Source of the DNA: Tessaracoccus sp. OH4464_COT-324
GTDB taxonomy: Bacteria; Actinomycetota; Actinomycetes; Propionibacteriales; Propionibacteriaceae
NCBI RefSeq assembly: GCF_003932855.1
Contig: NZ_RQYZ01000008.1
Coordinates: 62,001 to 126,000, forward strand
DNA length: 64,000 nt
Direction: 5' to 3'
Part shown: positions 36,538-46,031 of the stretch, piece after piece
Layout of the letters: each line of letters opens with the position of its first letter
Numbering within the stretch: the first letter of the stretch is position 1
Made by a program: the position numbers and the translations under genes
Notes under the pieces: model-generated
Database searches by the model: none
What the model was told of the DNA's origin: nothing
Seen by the model: only the letters and a program-made list of their open reading frames with translations

Positions 36538-38922
36538 ATGAACGAAGAGCTTATGCCCAACCTTGCTGCCGTTTTCGACCCTGCGCGCCTGGCCGAGCCC
36601 GACGTCGAGCCTGCGCAAGGAGTGACGGAGGAGGAACTGCTGGCCGGGCTGAACTCGCCGCAGCGCTTGGCCGTGCAGCATTCCCAGGGCCCGGTGTTGG
36701 TGGTCGCCGGAGCGGGCTCAGGTAAGACCCGCGTGCTCACCCGACGCATCGCCCACCTGATTAGCTGCCGTGGCGTCCACCCGGGGGCGATCCTGGCGAT
36801 CACCTTCACCAACAAAGCGGCCGCCGAGATGCGCGAGCGTGTCCTCGAACTGGTCGGTGCCCGGGCACGGCACATGTGGGTGTCGACGTTCCACTCCGCC
36901 TGCGTGCGCATCCTGCGCGCCGACATCGACAGGTTCGGCATTACGCGCAGCTTCTCCATCTACGACGACGCGGACGCCAAACGGCTGATGTCCCTCGTGC
37001 TGCGCGACCTGGACGCGGACCCGAAGCAGCACCCGGTGCGCACCGTGCTAGGCGACGTCGGGCGGTTCAAAAACGAGCTGATCGATCACGAGACCGCCCA
37101 GCAGGAGGCGCAGACCCCGATCCAGCGGCTGCGCGCGGAGGCCTACGGGGAGTACCAGCGTCGCCTCGCCAAGGCCAACGCGCTGGATTTCGACGATCTG
37201 ATCATGACGACGGTGAACCTGTTCCAGGCATTTCCGGAGGTGCGGGAGAAGTATCGTCGCAGGTTCCGGCACGTGCTCGTCGACGAGTACCAGGACACCA
37301 ACCATGCGCAGTACGCGCTGATTCGTGAGCTGTGTGGGGAACCCACGCAGGCCGCGGAGGGCGTGCCTACCGTCGAGCCGGCGGAACTCATGGTGGTGGG
37401 CGACTCAGACCAGTCGATCTATGCCTTCCGGGGTGCCACGATCCGCAACATCCTCGACTTCGAGGCGGACTTTCCGGGGGCGGACACCATCGTCCTGGAC
37501 CAGAACTACCGCTCGACCACGAACGTGCTCGACGCGGCGAATGCGGTGATCTCCCGGAATAGCTCTCGGCGCGCCAAGCGGCTGTGGTCCGAGCTGGGCA
37601 GGGGGGAGCTGATCACCGGCTGGGTGGCCGACGACGAACACTCTGAGGCGCAGTTCATCGCCGACGAGATCGATCGGCTGCGCGACGCGGGCGAGTCGGG
37701 CTACTCGGACACGGCGATCTTCTACCGCACCAACGCGCAGTCTCGGGCCTTGGAGGACGTGCTAATCCGGGTCGGGCTGCCCTACAAAGTGGTGGGCGGG
37801 GTGCGCTTCTACGACCGCAAGGAGATTCGCGACGCCGTGGCCTACCTGCGCGCCATCGCGAACCCGGCGGACGACGTCTCGGTCCGGCGCATCCTGAATG
37901 TGCCCAAGCGGGGCATCGGCGACCGTGCGGAGGCGGCCGTCAGCTCGCTGGCTGCGGCGGAGCAGATCACGTTCTTCGAGGCCCTGCAGCGCGCCGACGA
38001 AGCGCCCCTCGGCGCGCGCAGTCTGAAACCGATCGGGGCATTCGTCGAGCTGATCGAGCGGCATCGTCAGCTCGCACGGGAGGCGCCCGCCGACGAGGTG
38101 CTGCTGAGCGTGCTCAGGGAGTCTGGCTACGTGCCCGAACTCCAGGCCAGCTCCGATCCGCAGGACGAGAGTCGGCTGGAAAACCTGGAGGAGTTCGTCA
38201 GCGTCGCGGCGGAGTTCGTCGCGAGCGCCAACACGCTGAGCCTCGACGACTCGGCCCTGACCGCGGGGATGCCCGAGCCGGATGATTCGCTCGCGGCTTT
38301 CCTGGAACGCATCGCGTTGGTTGCGGATTCCGATCAGGTGCCGGATAAGGACAACGGCGTCGTCACCTTGATGACCCTGCACACCGCGAAGGGGCTGGAA
38401 TTCGACACCGTCTTCCTGACGGGCATGGAGGAGGGGCTGTTCCCGCATCAGCGGGCGGTGTTCTCGTCCGCCGACGAGTTGGAGGAGGAGCGTCGGCTGG
38501 CCTACGTGGGCATCACCCGGGCACGGAAACGGCTCTACCTTTCGCGGGCGGCCACCAGGGTGGTCTTCGGCTCGCCCATGTACAACCCGCCGTCACGCTT
38601 CCTGAGCGAGATCCCGGAGAGCGTGCTGGACTGGCGACGCACGGGAGCGGAGACCGCGCAGTCGCGGTGGGCGGCAACCAGCGCCGAGCGCAACCGGGAG
38701 ACGCGACGCGCGGTGGGCGGGTTCGCCGGGGCGTTGGGCAAGGGCAGCCCTCGGCCGGTTCTGGAGGTGCGCTCCGGCGACCGGGTGGTGCACGCCAAGT
38801 TCGGGCTGGGCACGGTGCTTGCGGTGCTGGGGGCGGGGGCCGACGCCAAGGCCGATATCGACTTCGGCTCGCACGGCCTGAAACGTATGAGCCTGAAGCA
38901 CTCCCCGATGGAGAAACTCTAG
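36538..38922 (+). CDS. pcrA: ATP-dependent DNA helicase PcrA/UvrD
   Basis: 794 aa SF1A helicase. Motif I GAGSGKTR (residues ~59-66), Ia ITFTNKAAAEMRERV, II DEYQDTN, III GDSDQSIYAFRGA, IV DQNYRST, V TLMTLHTAKGLEFDTVF, VI YVGITRARKRLY. A C-terminal Tudor-like domain (GDRVVHAKFGLGTVLAVLG...DFGSHGLKRM) is typical of PcrA and contacts RNA polymerase. It unwinds 3'-5' in nucleotide excision and replication-conflict repair. It ends at a strong bidirectional terminator. Confidence 0.97.
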   Translation: MNEELMPNLAAVFDPARLAEPDVEPAQGVTEEELLAGLNSPQRLAVQHSQGPVLVVAGAGSGKTRVLTRRIAHLISCRGVHPGAILAITFTNKAAAEMRERVLELVGARARHMWVSTFHSACVRILRADIDRFGITRSFSIYDDADAKRLMSLVLRDLDADPKQHPVRTVLGDVGRFKNELIDHETAQQEAQTPIQRLRAEAYGEYQRRLAKANALDFDDLIMTTVNLFQAFPEVREKYRRRFRHVLVDEYQDTNHAQYALIRELCGEPTQAAEGVPTVEPAELMVVGDSDQSIYAFRGATIRNILDFEADFPGADTIVLDQNYRSTTNVLDAANAVISRNSSRRAKRLWSELGRGELITGWVADDEHSEAQFIADEIDRLRDAGESGYSDTAIFYRTNAQSRALEDVLIRVGLPYKVVGGVRFYDRKEIRDAVAYLRAIANPADDVSVRRILNVPKRGIGDRAEAAVSSLAAAEQITFFEALQRADEAPLGARSLKPIGAFVELIERHRQLAREAPADEVLLSVLRESGYVPELQASSDPQDESRLENLEEFVSVAAEFVASANTLSLDDSALTAGMPEPDDSLAAFLERIALVADSDQVPDKDNGVVTLMTLHTAKGLEFDTVFLTGMEEGLFPHQRAVFSSADELEEERRLAYVGITRARKRLYLSRAATRVVFGSPMYNPPSRFLSEIPESVLDWRRTGAETAQSRWAATSAERNRETRRAVGGFAGALGKGSPRPVLEVRSGDRVVHAKFGLGTVLAVLGAGADAKADIDFGSHGLKRMSLKHSPMEKL

Positions 38923-38977
38923 GGCCAGTGGCGAATGTACTGTCGGAGCGAGTGGGTCCCGTGATAACCGGCTGAAC

Positions 38978-39023
38978 GCAACCGGCGGGGGCCGCCCGTC
39001 GTGGGCGGCCCCCGGCCGGTTGC
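38978..39023. terminator. Very strong bidirectional terminator
   Basis: A 20-bp stem: 38978-38986 pairs with 39015-39023, and 38987-38997 with 39003-39013, with a 5-base loop and one bulged G. It sits between the convergent helicase and M23 genes. Confidence 0.8.
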
Positions 39024-39029
39024 GGCGAC

Positions 39030-40082
39030 TCAGCGCACGCCGAGCGAGCGGAGGAAGGCCATCGGATCGGAGGCCTGGTAGACGTCGCCCGGGGTGGTGC
39101 CGTTCTTGTAGTACTCGAAGTGCAGGTGGGAGCCGTAGGATCGCCCGGTGTTGCCCACATAGCCGATGAGCTGGCCGGGCTTCACGGTGGTTCCGGGGGA
39201 GACGACACTGCGCGACATGTGCGCGTACAGGGTGGCCCCCGAGGAGTGCTGGATGACGACGTTGGTGCCCGCCCAGTAGGCGCGGGTGGGGCTGAGGACG
39301 ACACCGGAGGCGACCGCGTAGATGGGGGTACCCGATGGAGCCGGGAAGTCCTGGCCGGTGTGGTACCTGTGCCACTTGCCGCGCTGCCCGAAGTGGGCAC
39401 CCACCCGGAAGTTTTCCTTGATCGGCATCGAGCCACCCTTGGTGTTGAGCGCTTGAACTTCTTCGCTGCTCAGGCTCTTCGAACCGGGCTTGGCCTTGGC
39501 ATCCGTCTTGCTGTCCTTGCCGTTTTTGCCGTCCTTGCCGTCCTTGGAGGCCTGCTTGGCGAGCTTCATGAGCTCGGCGGCCTCCGCGGCCTCCTTCTTG
39601 AGCTCGTCCGCCTGCTGAGCGACGCGTTCCAGGTCAGCTTCCAGCAACCGGAGGCGTTCCTCTGCGGTGCCTTCCGCCTCGGCCTCCAGCGCAGCGTCGG
39701 CCGCGAGCTCGATCTCCGCCTCCCGCTGGCGGGCGTTCGCGTCCGCAGCAACGGCTGAGACGCCCTCGCGGATCGCGTTACGCGAGACATCCGACGAGCG
39801 GTCCACGAAGCCAGCTGCGGCGGCGCGCTCGGCCTCCGCCGGGATGGCGACGTTCGCGCTCAGACCCGGATCGACGTCGGGGGTGTATCGGGCGGTGATT
39901 GCGTAGGAGAAGAGGCTGCCGGCAGCCAGCAGCCCGGCCAATCCGGCCGCAACCGAGCGTTTGCTGACGCGGAAAGTGGTCCTGGCGCGCTTGGCGTGCG
40001 TAGGCGCCGCCTCCGCGATGGGCTCTAGCTGAGCGTCGTCAGTCATGCCGCGACGGGGTGCTGCACCGTGTGTTGCGCTCAA
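39030..40082 (-). CDS. M23-family peptidoglycan endopeptidase, membrane anchored
   Basis: 350 aa. A basic N-terminus (HAKRARTTFRVSKRS) and one membrane helix (residues ~48-66) are followed by an Ala/Glu/Arg-rich coiled coil (~95-170) and a Lys/Gly/Asp-rich linker (DGKDGKNGKDSK). The LytM/M23 domain (~225-350) has the Zn ligands HTGQDFPAPSGTP (H-x3-D) and HLHFEY. It cleaves cross-bridges outside the membrane. The TTG at 40082 is chosen because AGGAG lies 7 bases upstream; ATG 40046 is the alternative. Confidence 0.9.
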   Translation of the reverse strand: MSATHGAAPRRGMTDDAQLEPIAEAAPTHAKRARTTFRVSKRSVAAGLAGLLAAGSLFSYAITARYTPDVDPGLSANVAIPAEAERAAAAGFVDRSSDVSRNAIREGVSAVAADANARQREAEIELAADAALEAEAEGTAEERLRLLEADLERVAQQADELKKEAAEAAELMKLAKQASKDGKDGKNGKDSKTDAKAKPGSKSLSSEEVQALNTKGGSMPIKENFRVGAHFGQRGKWHRYHTGQDFPAPSGTPIYAVASGVVLSPTRAYWAGTNVVIQHSSGATLYAHMSRSVVSPGTTVKPGQLIGYVGNTGRSYGSHLHFEYYKNGTTPGDVYQASDPMAFLRSLGVR

Positions 40083-40373
40083 GTCGGTCTCCTAGATGAT
40101 CGATGAACCGTGGAAACCTTAGCATTTCTTAGGAAGTTCTCAAACAAGTTTGCGAACATTGTGCCGAGTTCACAGGCTTCACAGTTTCGGGACGTGTCGA
40201 CGGGCTGGCTGTTGGGCGGGAAAACCGCGGCTCCGGCCGCGGCCGACCCCGCGCGGACAGCATTTCACAGAGTCGGCCATTTTGCGCGGGTTTCCTTAGA
40301 CTTTCATCGCGCTACCAAGAGTATCTAGTACGGTGGTTCTCGCAACGACGCAACCGACCCCGGAGTCATCAAA
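40083..40373. promoter_or_regulatory. Divergent promoter region, M23 gene and sucC
   Basis: 291 bases without a gene. Minus strand: TTGAGA (40138-40143), 16 bases, TAAGGT (40116-40121) form a promoter for the M23 gene. Plus strand: TAGACT at 40297-40302 is a candidate sucC -10 with a 65-base leader. Between them lie a GC-rich stretch and a long palindrome. I looked for a cyclic-di-AMP (ydaO) riboswitch, common before actinobacterial wall hydrolases, and did not find its conserved blocks. Confidence 0.4.
40136..40157. promoter_or_regulatory. 22-bp palindrome over the M23 gene -35
   Basis: Arms GTTCTCAAAC and GTTTGCGAAC with a 2-base centre, one mismatch in ten pairs. It overlaps the predicted -35 of the M23 gene, as expected for a repressor site. 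It does not match the LexA spacing. Confidence 0.5.
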
Positions 40374-41546
40374 GTGGATCTACTGGAATATCAGGCGCGT
40401 GACCTGTTCGAGCGCCACGGCGTGCCCGTCCTGCCGGGCCGAATCGCAACCAATCTTGAGGAAGCACGGGAAGCCTACGAGGAACTGGGCGGCGGCACCG
40501 TCGTCGTCAAGGCCCAAGTACGCACCGGAGGCCGCGGCAAGGCCGGCGGAGTGAAGCTGGCCAGGACGCCCGAAGAACTCGCCCGGGTAGCCGGACAGAT
40601 CCTCGGCCTGGATATCAAAGGCCACCAGGTGGAGACGATCATGCTCAGCCCCGGCGCCGAAATCGCAGAGGAGTACTACTTCTCCATCCTCCTCGACCGA
40701 GCCACCGGCGGATTCCTCGCGATGTGCAGCAAAGAAGGCGGCGTCGAGATCGAGACCCTGGCCGAGGAACGGCCAGAGGCCCTGGCCAAGATCGGGCTGG
40801 ACTCATCCGGCATCGACGAGGAGAAGGCCGCCGAAATCCTCACAGCGGCCGGTTTCCCGCTCGACCAACACGACAAGCTGGCCCAGGTGCTGAGCAGGCT
40901 CTGGAGCGTGTTCCGCTCTGCTGACGCCACTCTCGTCGAGGTGAATCCGCTGGTGCGCACCGCTTCCGGCTACGTCCTCGCGCTCGACGGGAAGGTCACC
41001 GTCGACGACAACGCCGACTTCAGGCACCCCGATCGGGCGCAGTATCAGGAGACCTCCGTCGAGGTGGACCTCGAACGACAAGCGAAGGAACTCGGCTTGA
41101 ACTATGTGAAGCTCGACGGCGCTGTGGGCGTTATCGGCAACGGCGCAGGCCTGGTGATGAGCACCCTCGACGTTGTCGCGGGCGCCGGCCGGGAATTGCC
41201 GGGCCAGCCCAAGCCAGCCAACTTCCTGGACATCGGCGGCGGCGCATCCGCCCAGGTGATGGCCAACGGGCTGCGCATCATCATGAGCGACCCGCAGGTG
41301 CGCTCGGTGTTCGTGAACGTCTTCGGCGGCATCACCGCCTGCAACGACGTGGCCAATGGCATCGTTCATGCCCTCGACATTCTGGGAGACGAGGCCAAAC
41401 TGCCCATCGTCGTTCGCCTCGACGGCAACTCCGTCGAGGTGGGCAAGGCCATCCTGGCCGAGCGAAACCATCCGCTGATCACCGTCAAGACCACCATGGA
41501 CGAGGCCGCCCACGCCGCGGCCAAACTCGCGAGCGAAGGGAACTGA
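40374..41546 (+). CDS. sucC: Succinyl-CoA ligase beta subunit
   Basis: 390 aa. ATP-grasp domain from [18 protein letters not shown], then [21 protein letters not shown] and VEVNPLV (metal site). The C-terminal CoA-ligase fold has [10 protein letters not shown] and [17 protein letters not shown]. With SucD it makes ATP (or GTP) from succinyl-CoA in the TCA cycle. GTG start with GGAG upstream. Five bases separate it from sucD. Confidence 0.97.
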   Translation: MDLLEYQARDLFERHGVPVLPGRIATNLEEAREAYEELGGGTVVVKAQVRTGGRGKAGGVKLARTPEELARVAGQILGLDIKGHQVETIMLSPGAEIAEEYYFSILLDRATGGFLAMCSKEGGVEIETLAEERPEALAKIGLDSSGIDEEKAAEILTAAGFPLDQHDKLAQVLSRLWSVFRSADATLVEVNPLVRTASGYVLALDGKVTVDDNADFRHPDRAQYQETSVEVDLERQAKELGLNYVKLDGAVGVIGNGAGLVMSTLDVVAGAGRELPGQPKPANFLDIGGGASAQVMANGLRIIMSDPQVRSVFVNVFGGITACNDVANGIVHALDILGDEAKLPIVVRLDGNSVEVGKAILAERNHPLITVKTTMDEAAHAAAKLASEGN

Positions 41547-41551
41547 ATCAC

Positions 41552-42445
41552 ATGGCAATCTTCATCGACGCCTCGTCCCGGGTGATCGTGCAGGGCATGA
41601 CCGGTAAGGAGGGCCGCAAGCACACCCAGCGAATGATCATGTCTGGCACCCGAATCGTCGGCGGTGTCACGCCGGGCCGCGGCGGAGAATCCGTCCTGTT
41701 CGAGGAGGACCCGGTGCCGGTGTTTGACACGGTTTCGGAGGCCCGCGCCGCCACGGGCGCCAACGTGTCCGTGGTGTTCGTTCCGCCCAGATTCGCCCGA
41801 GATGCCGTGCTGGAGGCCGTGGGTGCCGGGGTGGAACTCGTCGTGGTCATCACGGAAGGCATCCCCGTGCACGACACGGTCGAGTTTTATGAGGCGGCCA
41901 GGGGCGCAGGAGTCCGGCTTATCGGGCCGAACTGTCCCGGCCTCATCTCGCCCGGCCGGTCGAACGTCGGCATCATCCCCGCGCACATCTCCGGACCGGG
42001 CCGTATCGGCCTCGTCTCCAAATCGGGCACCCTCACGTACCAGATGATGTACGAGCTGCGCGATCACGGTTTCTCCACCGCCGTCGGGATCGGCGGCGAC
42101 CCGGTCGTCGGCACCAGCCATGTCGATGTCCTGCAGGCCTTCCAGGACGACCCGGAGACCGACGTGATCGTGATGATCGGGGAGATCGGTGGCGACGCCG
42201 AGGAGCGGGCCGCCGCCTACATCCGCGGGCATATCACCAAGCCGGTTGTCGGCTACGTCGCCGGTTTCACCGCGCCCCCGGGGAAGACGATGGGGCACGC
42301 GGGCGCCATCATCACCGGCTCAGCAGGAACCGCCCAGGCGAAGAAGGAAGCACTAGAGGACGTAGGCGTGCGCGTGGGTGAGACCCCCTCGCTAACCGCC
42401 CAACTGGTCAGGGACGAACTCGCAAAGCTGCGCGTCCAGGGCTGA
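41552..42445 (+). CDS. sucD: Succinyl-CoA ligase alpha subunit
   Basis: 297 aa. Rossmann CoA-binding start ([28 protein letters not shown]), [25 protein letters not shown], and the phospho-His in [10 protein letters not shown] (residues ~249-258). It ends at a strong hairpin. Downstream, the plus strand resumes with the PerM-like gene. Confidence 0.97.
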   Translation: MAIFIDASSRVIVQGMTGKEGRKHTQRMIMSGTRIVGGVTPGRGGESVLFEEDPVPVFDTVSEARAATGANVSVVFVPPRFARDAVLEAVGAGVELVVVITEGIPVHDTVEFYEAARGAGVRLIGPNCPGLISPGRSNVGIIPAHISGPGRIGLVSKSGTLTYQMMYELRDHGFSTAVGIGGDPVVGTSHVDVLQAFQDDPETDVIVMIGEIGGDAEERAAAYIRGHITKPVVGYVAGFTAPPGKTMGHAGAIITGSAGTAQAKKEALEDVGVRVGETPSLTAQLVRDELAKLRVQG

Positions 42446-42456
42446 GCCTGGCGAAA

Positions 42457-42492
42457 CCCGAGGGGCGGTGGGGACTCCCAGAGCCCCTCGGG
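42457..42492. terminator. Bidirectional terminator after sucCD
   Basis: CCCGAGGGGC (42457-42466) pairs perfectly with GCCCCTCGGG (42483-42492) between the convergent sucD and the envelope-protein gene. Confidence 0.7.
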
Positions 42493-42499
42493 CGCCACG

Positions 42500-44137
42500 C
42501 TACTGGCCCAAGCGGGCCTTCGCCCTGAGCGCGACAGAGCCCAGTTGCTCCGGCGTGAATTTGTAGCTGCTGCTGATCGTGGTGAGCAGGTACGCCACCT
42601 TGGAGCCCTCAGCGACGACGGAGACCTGGTAGAGCACGCTGCCTCCGTCCACCTCGCGAACGATCTCGAACGAGTTGGCTCCTTCCGGGCCCTCGACCGC
42701 CGTGGCTGTGGTGCCTAGCACGCGGCTACCGCAGCCGTTGATCGCGCCGACCAGCTTCTCCGAGAACTCGGTGGCCTGCTCGGCATTCTCGAATGTGAAC
42801 ACCATCTCGTCGAGGCCGAAGTTCTCTGGCCGCAGGTCGTCCTGAGTTAGCAGGTAGGTGGCCTGCAGCCGCTCTGTAGGACCGGCGTCGCTGGCGAGGG
42901 TCATGTTCTCGCACCCCGTCCCCCGGCTGGTGAGCGCCACCGGCGGCTTGGTGGTCCAACGCCCGAATCCCGGCCGGATGCGGGGCAGGTCGGAGGGGAT
43001 GAGCCACCCCGCCGGATCCACCGCGGGAACTGGCGCATCCGCGACGGTGACTTCCCCGGCTTCGCAGCCGACCGAAGCGCACACCTGCTGAGCCGTCCGC
43101 TTCAGCGCCGCCGCGGCGTCGGACACGCTTGGGGCGGCCGAGGCGCTGGCCACGTCGACGATGCTGAGCACGTTGCCGGCGCGGTACAGCAGGAGGCTGT
43201 GGAAACGTTTGGCCTCGCCCTCGTCCAGCACCGCAATCGCCGTGGCTTCGTCGCCCAACCCGGACACCGAACTCGCGGACAGGATCAGGGTCTGCACCTC
43301 GCTGCACGCGGCCAGCGCCTTCGCGCGCTTCTGGTAGGCCTCCTTCGCCACCTGCTCGGAGGGGTAGGAGTCCAGTTGATGCAGCAGTGCCAGTTGGTCG
43401 GCCTCGGTGGTGCCGAGGGTACGCTGCAGGGAATCAAGCCGCGCGGTGTCCGAGGACTCCGTGCTCAGGCATGCGGGCCGGGCCGAGTGCTCGGCGAAAC
43501 TGGTGGTGGTTTTGGCGACGGCCCACGTGGCGTTCGGGGATAGCGCCTTGGCGTCGGCCTCCGCAATCAGGTCGGCTTCGGTGACGCGGGGCAGCCCCTC
43601 CGTCGAGGTCTCGCCGAGCGACGGCTCCGCGGACGGTGTCGCAGACCGAGAACTGAAGAAACCGAAAATCCCGGCTCCGGCAGCCAGAATGGCGACCGCG
43701 ATGGCCGAGGCCACGAACGACTTGGCGTGAGCGACGGCCCACTCCGGCAGCCCTCGCGACTTCCTGCCCTCGACCGTGGCCGACGGCTTGGCCACAGCGG
43801 CTGAATCCGCCTCCGGTGGGGTGACAGAACTCAACGCCGAACGACGCGGGTTCGGGCCGGGGCCGTCGAAGAACCCCTCGCCCCGGTTCGGCAGCACGGG
43901 CGCTGGAATCATGGGCTTCGGGTCGTCAACCCGATCCACTACGATGGTCTCCTCGTCGTAGCCGACAAAACGAGGGTCGTCCTCCGTGATGTCGGCGGGC
44001 AGCATCATCCGACGCGGCCGGTGAGTGGGCGTCGGCGGTGCGCTTGGTGCCGCGTCGGGTCTTGATCCTGTCGAGGCAGGCTGCGCGGTGTCGTCGGCCG
44101 AGAAGGCCCGACGGGGGCGCGAAGCGTCATTCGACAT
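42500..44137 (-). CDS. Single-pass envelope protein, function unknown
   Basis: 545 aa. Cytoplasmic N-terminus of ~138 residues, Pro/Ala/Arg-rich and disordered-looking, containing GYDEETIVVDRVDDP. One membrane helix (~139-162, SFVASAIAVAILAAGAGIFGFF). The outer part (~180-545) holds what look like two domains, each with paired Cys (ARPAC...AACSE; QQVCASVGCE; GCENM; NGCG) and PknH-sensor-like patterns (LVGAINGCGS; VEGPEGANSFEIVRE). The EET-I-VV motif resembles a Ser/Thr-kinase phosphosite recognised by FHA domains. I cannot name the family. Confidence 0.7.
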   Translation of the reverse strand: MSNDASRPRRAFSADDTAQPASTGSRPDAAPSAPPTPTHRPRRMMLPADITEDDPRFVGYDEETIVVDRVDDPKPMIPAPVLPNRGEGFFDGPGPNPRRSALSSVTPPEADSAAVAKPSATVEGRKSRGLPEWAVAHAKSFVASAIAVAILAAGAGIFGFFSSRSATPSAEPSLGETSTEGLPRVTEADLIAEADAKALSPNATWAVAKTTTSFAEHSARPACLSTESSDTARLDSLQRTLGTTEADQLALLHQLDSYPSEQVAKEAYQKRAKALAACSEVQTLILSASSVSGLGDEATAIAVLDEGEAKRFHSLLLYRAGNVLSIVDVASASAAPSVSDAAAALKRTAQQVCASVGCEAGEVTVADAPVPAVDPAGWLIPSDLPRIRPGFGRWTTKPPVALTSRGTGCENMTLASDAGPTERLQATYLLTQDDLRPENFGLDEMVFTFENAEQATEFSEKLVGAINGCGSRVLGTTATAVEGPEGANSFEIVREVDGGSVLYQVSVVAEGSKVAYLLTTISSSYKFTPEQLGSVALRAKARLGQ

Positions 44138-44171
44138 TGCTCTCGCCTACCTTCCGAATGGGTTCCATGAC

Positions 44172-44181
44172 ATCCTAGGTT
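44172..44181. promoter_or_regulatory. Overlapping divergent -10 hexamers
   Basis: TAGGTT on plus (44176-44181, for the PerM-like gene) and TAGGAT on minus (44172-44177, for the envelope protein) share a central CCTAGG palindrome. The two promoters cannot both be bound by polymerase at once. Confidence 0.45.
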
Positions 44182-44222
44182 ACCGAGCTTTGCTGGCAGC
44201 GAAACACTCCTGAGGAGGAACA

Positions 44223-45461
44223 GTGGCCGATCGTACGCGGACGGTGGCCGTAGCGGTGGACGAGAAAGAGCCTGGAAAGTGGCTTTCCTTCGTCTGGCCC
44301 TGGCAGCTCATCTGCGTGGTCGGAGCGCTCGTCGTCGTGCTCGCGGGGTGGGTGCTGGTGGGCGGCGTCACCGCCGTCGCCTGGCTTGCTGCCCCCGACG
44401 TTCCGTTGCGCGCCGCACTCACCCTCGCTACTCAGGTCTTCGGATCCGCACACGGCGCGAGCCTGGAGATCGGCCCCGTCGGGATCACCCTGATGCCGCT
44501 CGGCCTCACCTTCATCATGGTCTTCCTCAGCCTGCCCGTCGCCCACCACGTCGCCAGGCAAGCCGACGATCAGCGCACGCGCCCGGAGGTGATTGTGTGG
44601 CGGGTCGCAGGCACCTACGCGCTGGCCTACTGCGCCACAACCACCGTCGGCGTGGGCACTGTAGCCGGAAGCCAGCTGATGGGACCCGTGTTCGTGGGAT
44701 CGCTGTCCGTTGGCGCCATCTCCGGCCTGTGGGGTGCCTCTGGGGCACTGGACTACGACCCGACGAGCGCCTGGCCCGGCTGGCTACGAATCGTGCCCCG
44801 CGCGCTGACTGTCGCGGTGCTGTCGGTGGTGGTCATCGCCACCGTGGCCCTCACAATCGCGCTGGTGACCGGACGCGGACGGATCGCGACGCTCGCCGAA
44901 TCCCTGCAACCCGATGCGACCGGCCAGTTCGCCCTCGTGGCGCTGCACCTCATCTACCTACCCAACCTGGTGCTTTGGCTGGTGTCGTGGGTGCTGGGCG
45001 CGGGATTCACCCTCGGCGACGGCTCGAACCTGACCCCGCTGTTCACCGACGTGGGCCTGCAGCCCGCGATCCCGGTGCTGGGCGCCGTCCCGGAGCCGGG
45101 GCCCTTGGGTGGGGGCTGGTGGCTGCTGAGCGGGGTGCTGGCCGGCCTGCTCGCCGGCGTGGCGGTGGCCCGGGCCCGCCCCCGGGCTCGCTTCGACGAG
45201 TCGACCCTCAGCGGGGCGCTCGCCGGGATCGGGGCGGGGCTCGCCATCACGCTGCTGGCCTCGGCCGCCTCCGGCTCGCTCGGCGGGCAGCGACTGATGC
45301 ACGTCGGAGCTAACCTGTCGGTGCTGGTGGTGCTGGCACCCAGCGTGCTCGGGCTGTCGGGGGCGCTTGGCGGTCTGATCCTCGGGCTGATTCGGTTCTC
45401 CCGCCGCAGGAAGCGGGCCGAGCAGCTGACGGAAGAACGGGCGGAATCACCGAAGGAGTGA
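44223..45461 (+). CDS. DUF6350/PerM-like integral membrane protein
   Basis: 412 aa with about ten hydrophobic segments and a basic C-terminal tail (RRRKRAEQLTEERAE). Length, topology and position between sucCD and purN match M. tuberculosis PerM, which supports cell division under stress. Motifs such as GVITLMPLG-like PVGITLMPLGL and LVALHLIYLPNLVLWLVSWVLGAGF are conserved in this family. The GTG start follows GAGGAGG closely. purN starts 3 bases after its stop. Confidence 0.82.
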   Translation: MADRTRTVAVAVDEKEPGKWLSFVWPWQLICVVGALVVVLAGWVLVGGVTAVAWLAAPDVPLRAALTLATQVFGSAHGASLEIGPVGITLMPLGLTFIMVFLSLPVAHHVARQADDQRTRPEVIVWRVAGTYALAYCATTTVGVGTVAGSQLMGPVFVGSLSVGAISGLWGASGALDYDPTSAWPGWLRIVPRALTVAVLSVVVIATVALTIALVTGRGRIATLAESLQPDATGQFALVALHLIYLPNLVLWLVSWVLGAGFTLGDGSNLTPLFTDVGLQPAIPVLGAVPEPGPLGGGWWLLSGVLAGLLAGVAVARARPRARFDESTLSGALAGIGAGLAITLLASAASGSLGGQRLMHVGANLSVLVVLAPSVLGLSGALGGLILGLIRFSRRRKRAEQLTEERAESPKE

Positions 45462-45464
45462 CGG

Positions 45465-46031
45465 ATGTTGACCATCGTCGTATTGGCGTCCGGCTCGGGG
45501 ACGCTGACGCAGGCCCTCCTCGAAGCGATCGAGTCGGGGGAGATACAGGCGCGCGTGGCGGCCGTCGTGACTGACCAGCCGACGGCCGGCGTCCTGGCGC
45601 GCGCACGCACGCACGGCATCCCTGCGGTGGCCCACCCCCTCGCCAAGGGGGCGGATCGGGCGACCTGGGATCGAGAACTGACCGCCATCGTCGAAGGCTA
45701 CGCGCCCGACCTGGTGGTCTCGGCCGGTTTCATGAAGCTGCTCGGCCCCGCGTTCCTGGCTCGCTTCGAAGGACGCACCATCAACACCCACCCGGCGCTT
45801 CTGCCCAGCTTCCCGGGCATGCATGGCCCTCGCGATGCGCTGGCCGCAGGGGTGAAGATCTCCGGGGCCACTGTGTTCGTCGTGGACTCCGGGGTGGACA
45901 CGGGTAGGATCTTGGCACAGGGGGCGGTCGAAGTGTTGGCGGATGACACGGTCGACAGCCTGCACGAGCGAATCAAGGTGGTCGAACGTCGGCTGTTGGT
46001 CGATGTGGTCCGGGATTGGGGTAGCAAGTGA
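45465..46031 (+). CDS. purN: Phosphoribosylglycinamide formyltransferase
   Basis: 188 aa. [16 protein letters not shown] at the N-terminus, catalytic [16 protein letters not shown] (Asn and His, residues ~106-121) and SGVDTGRIL with the catalytic Asp. It transfers formyl from 10-formyl-THF to GAR in purine synthesis. Overlaps purH by 4 bp. Directly followed by the two other folate/purine genes purH and folD. Confidence 0.96.
   Translation: MLTIVVLASGSGTLTQALLEAIESGEIQARVAAVVTDQPTAGVLARARTHGIPAVAHPLAKGADRATWDRELTAIVEGYAPDLVVSAGFMKLLGPAFLARFEGRTINTHPALLPSFPGMHGPRDALAAGVKISGATVFVVDSGVDTGRILAQGAVEVLADDTVDSLHERIKVVERRLLVDVVRDWGSK

Noticed and set aside
40136-40157. LexA/SOS box
   Set aside because: The half-site order and 2-base centre do not match the actinobacterial GAAC-N4-GTTC pattern.
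40083-40330. Cyclic-di-AMP (ydaO) riboswitch before the M23 gene
   Set aside because: The conserved sequence blocks of that riboswitch are not visible on the minus strand.
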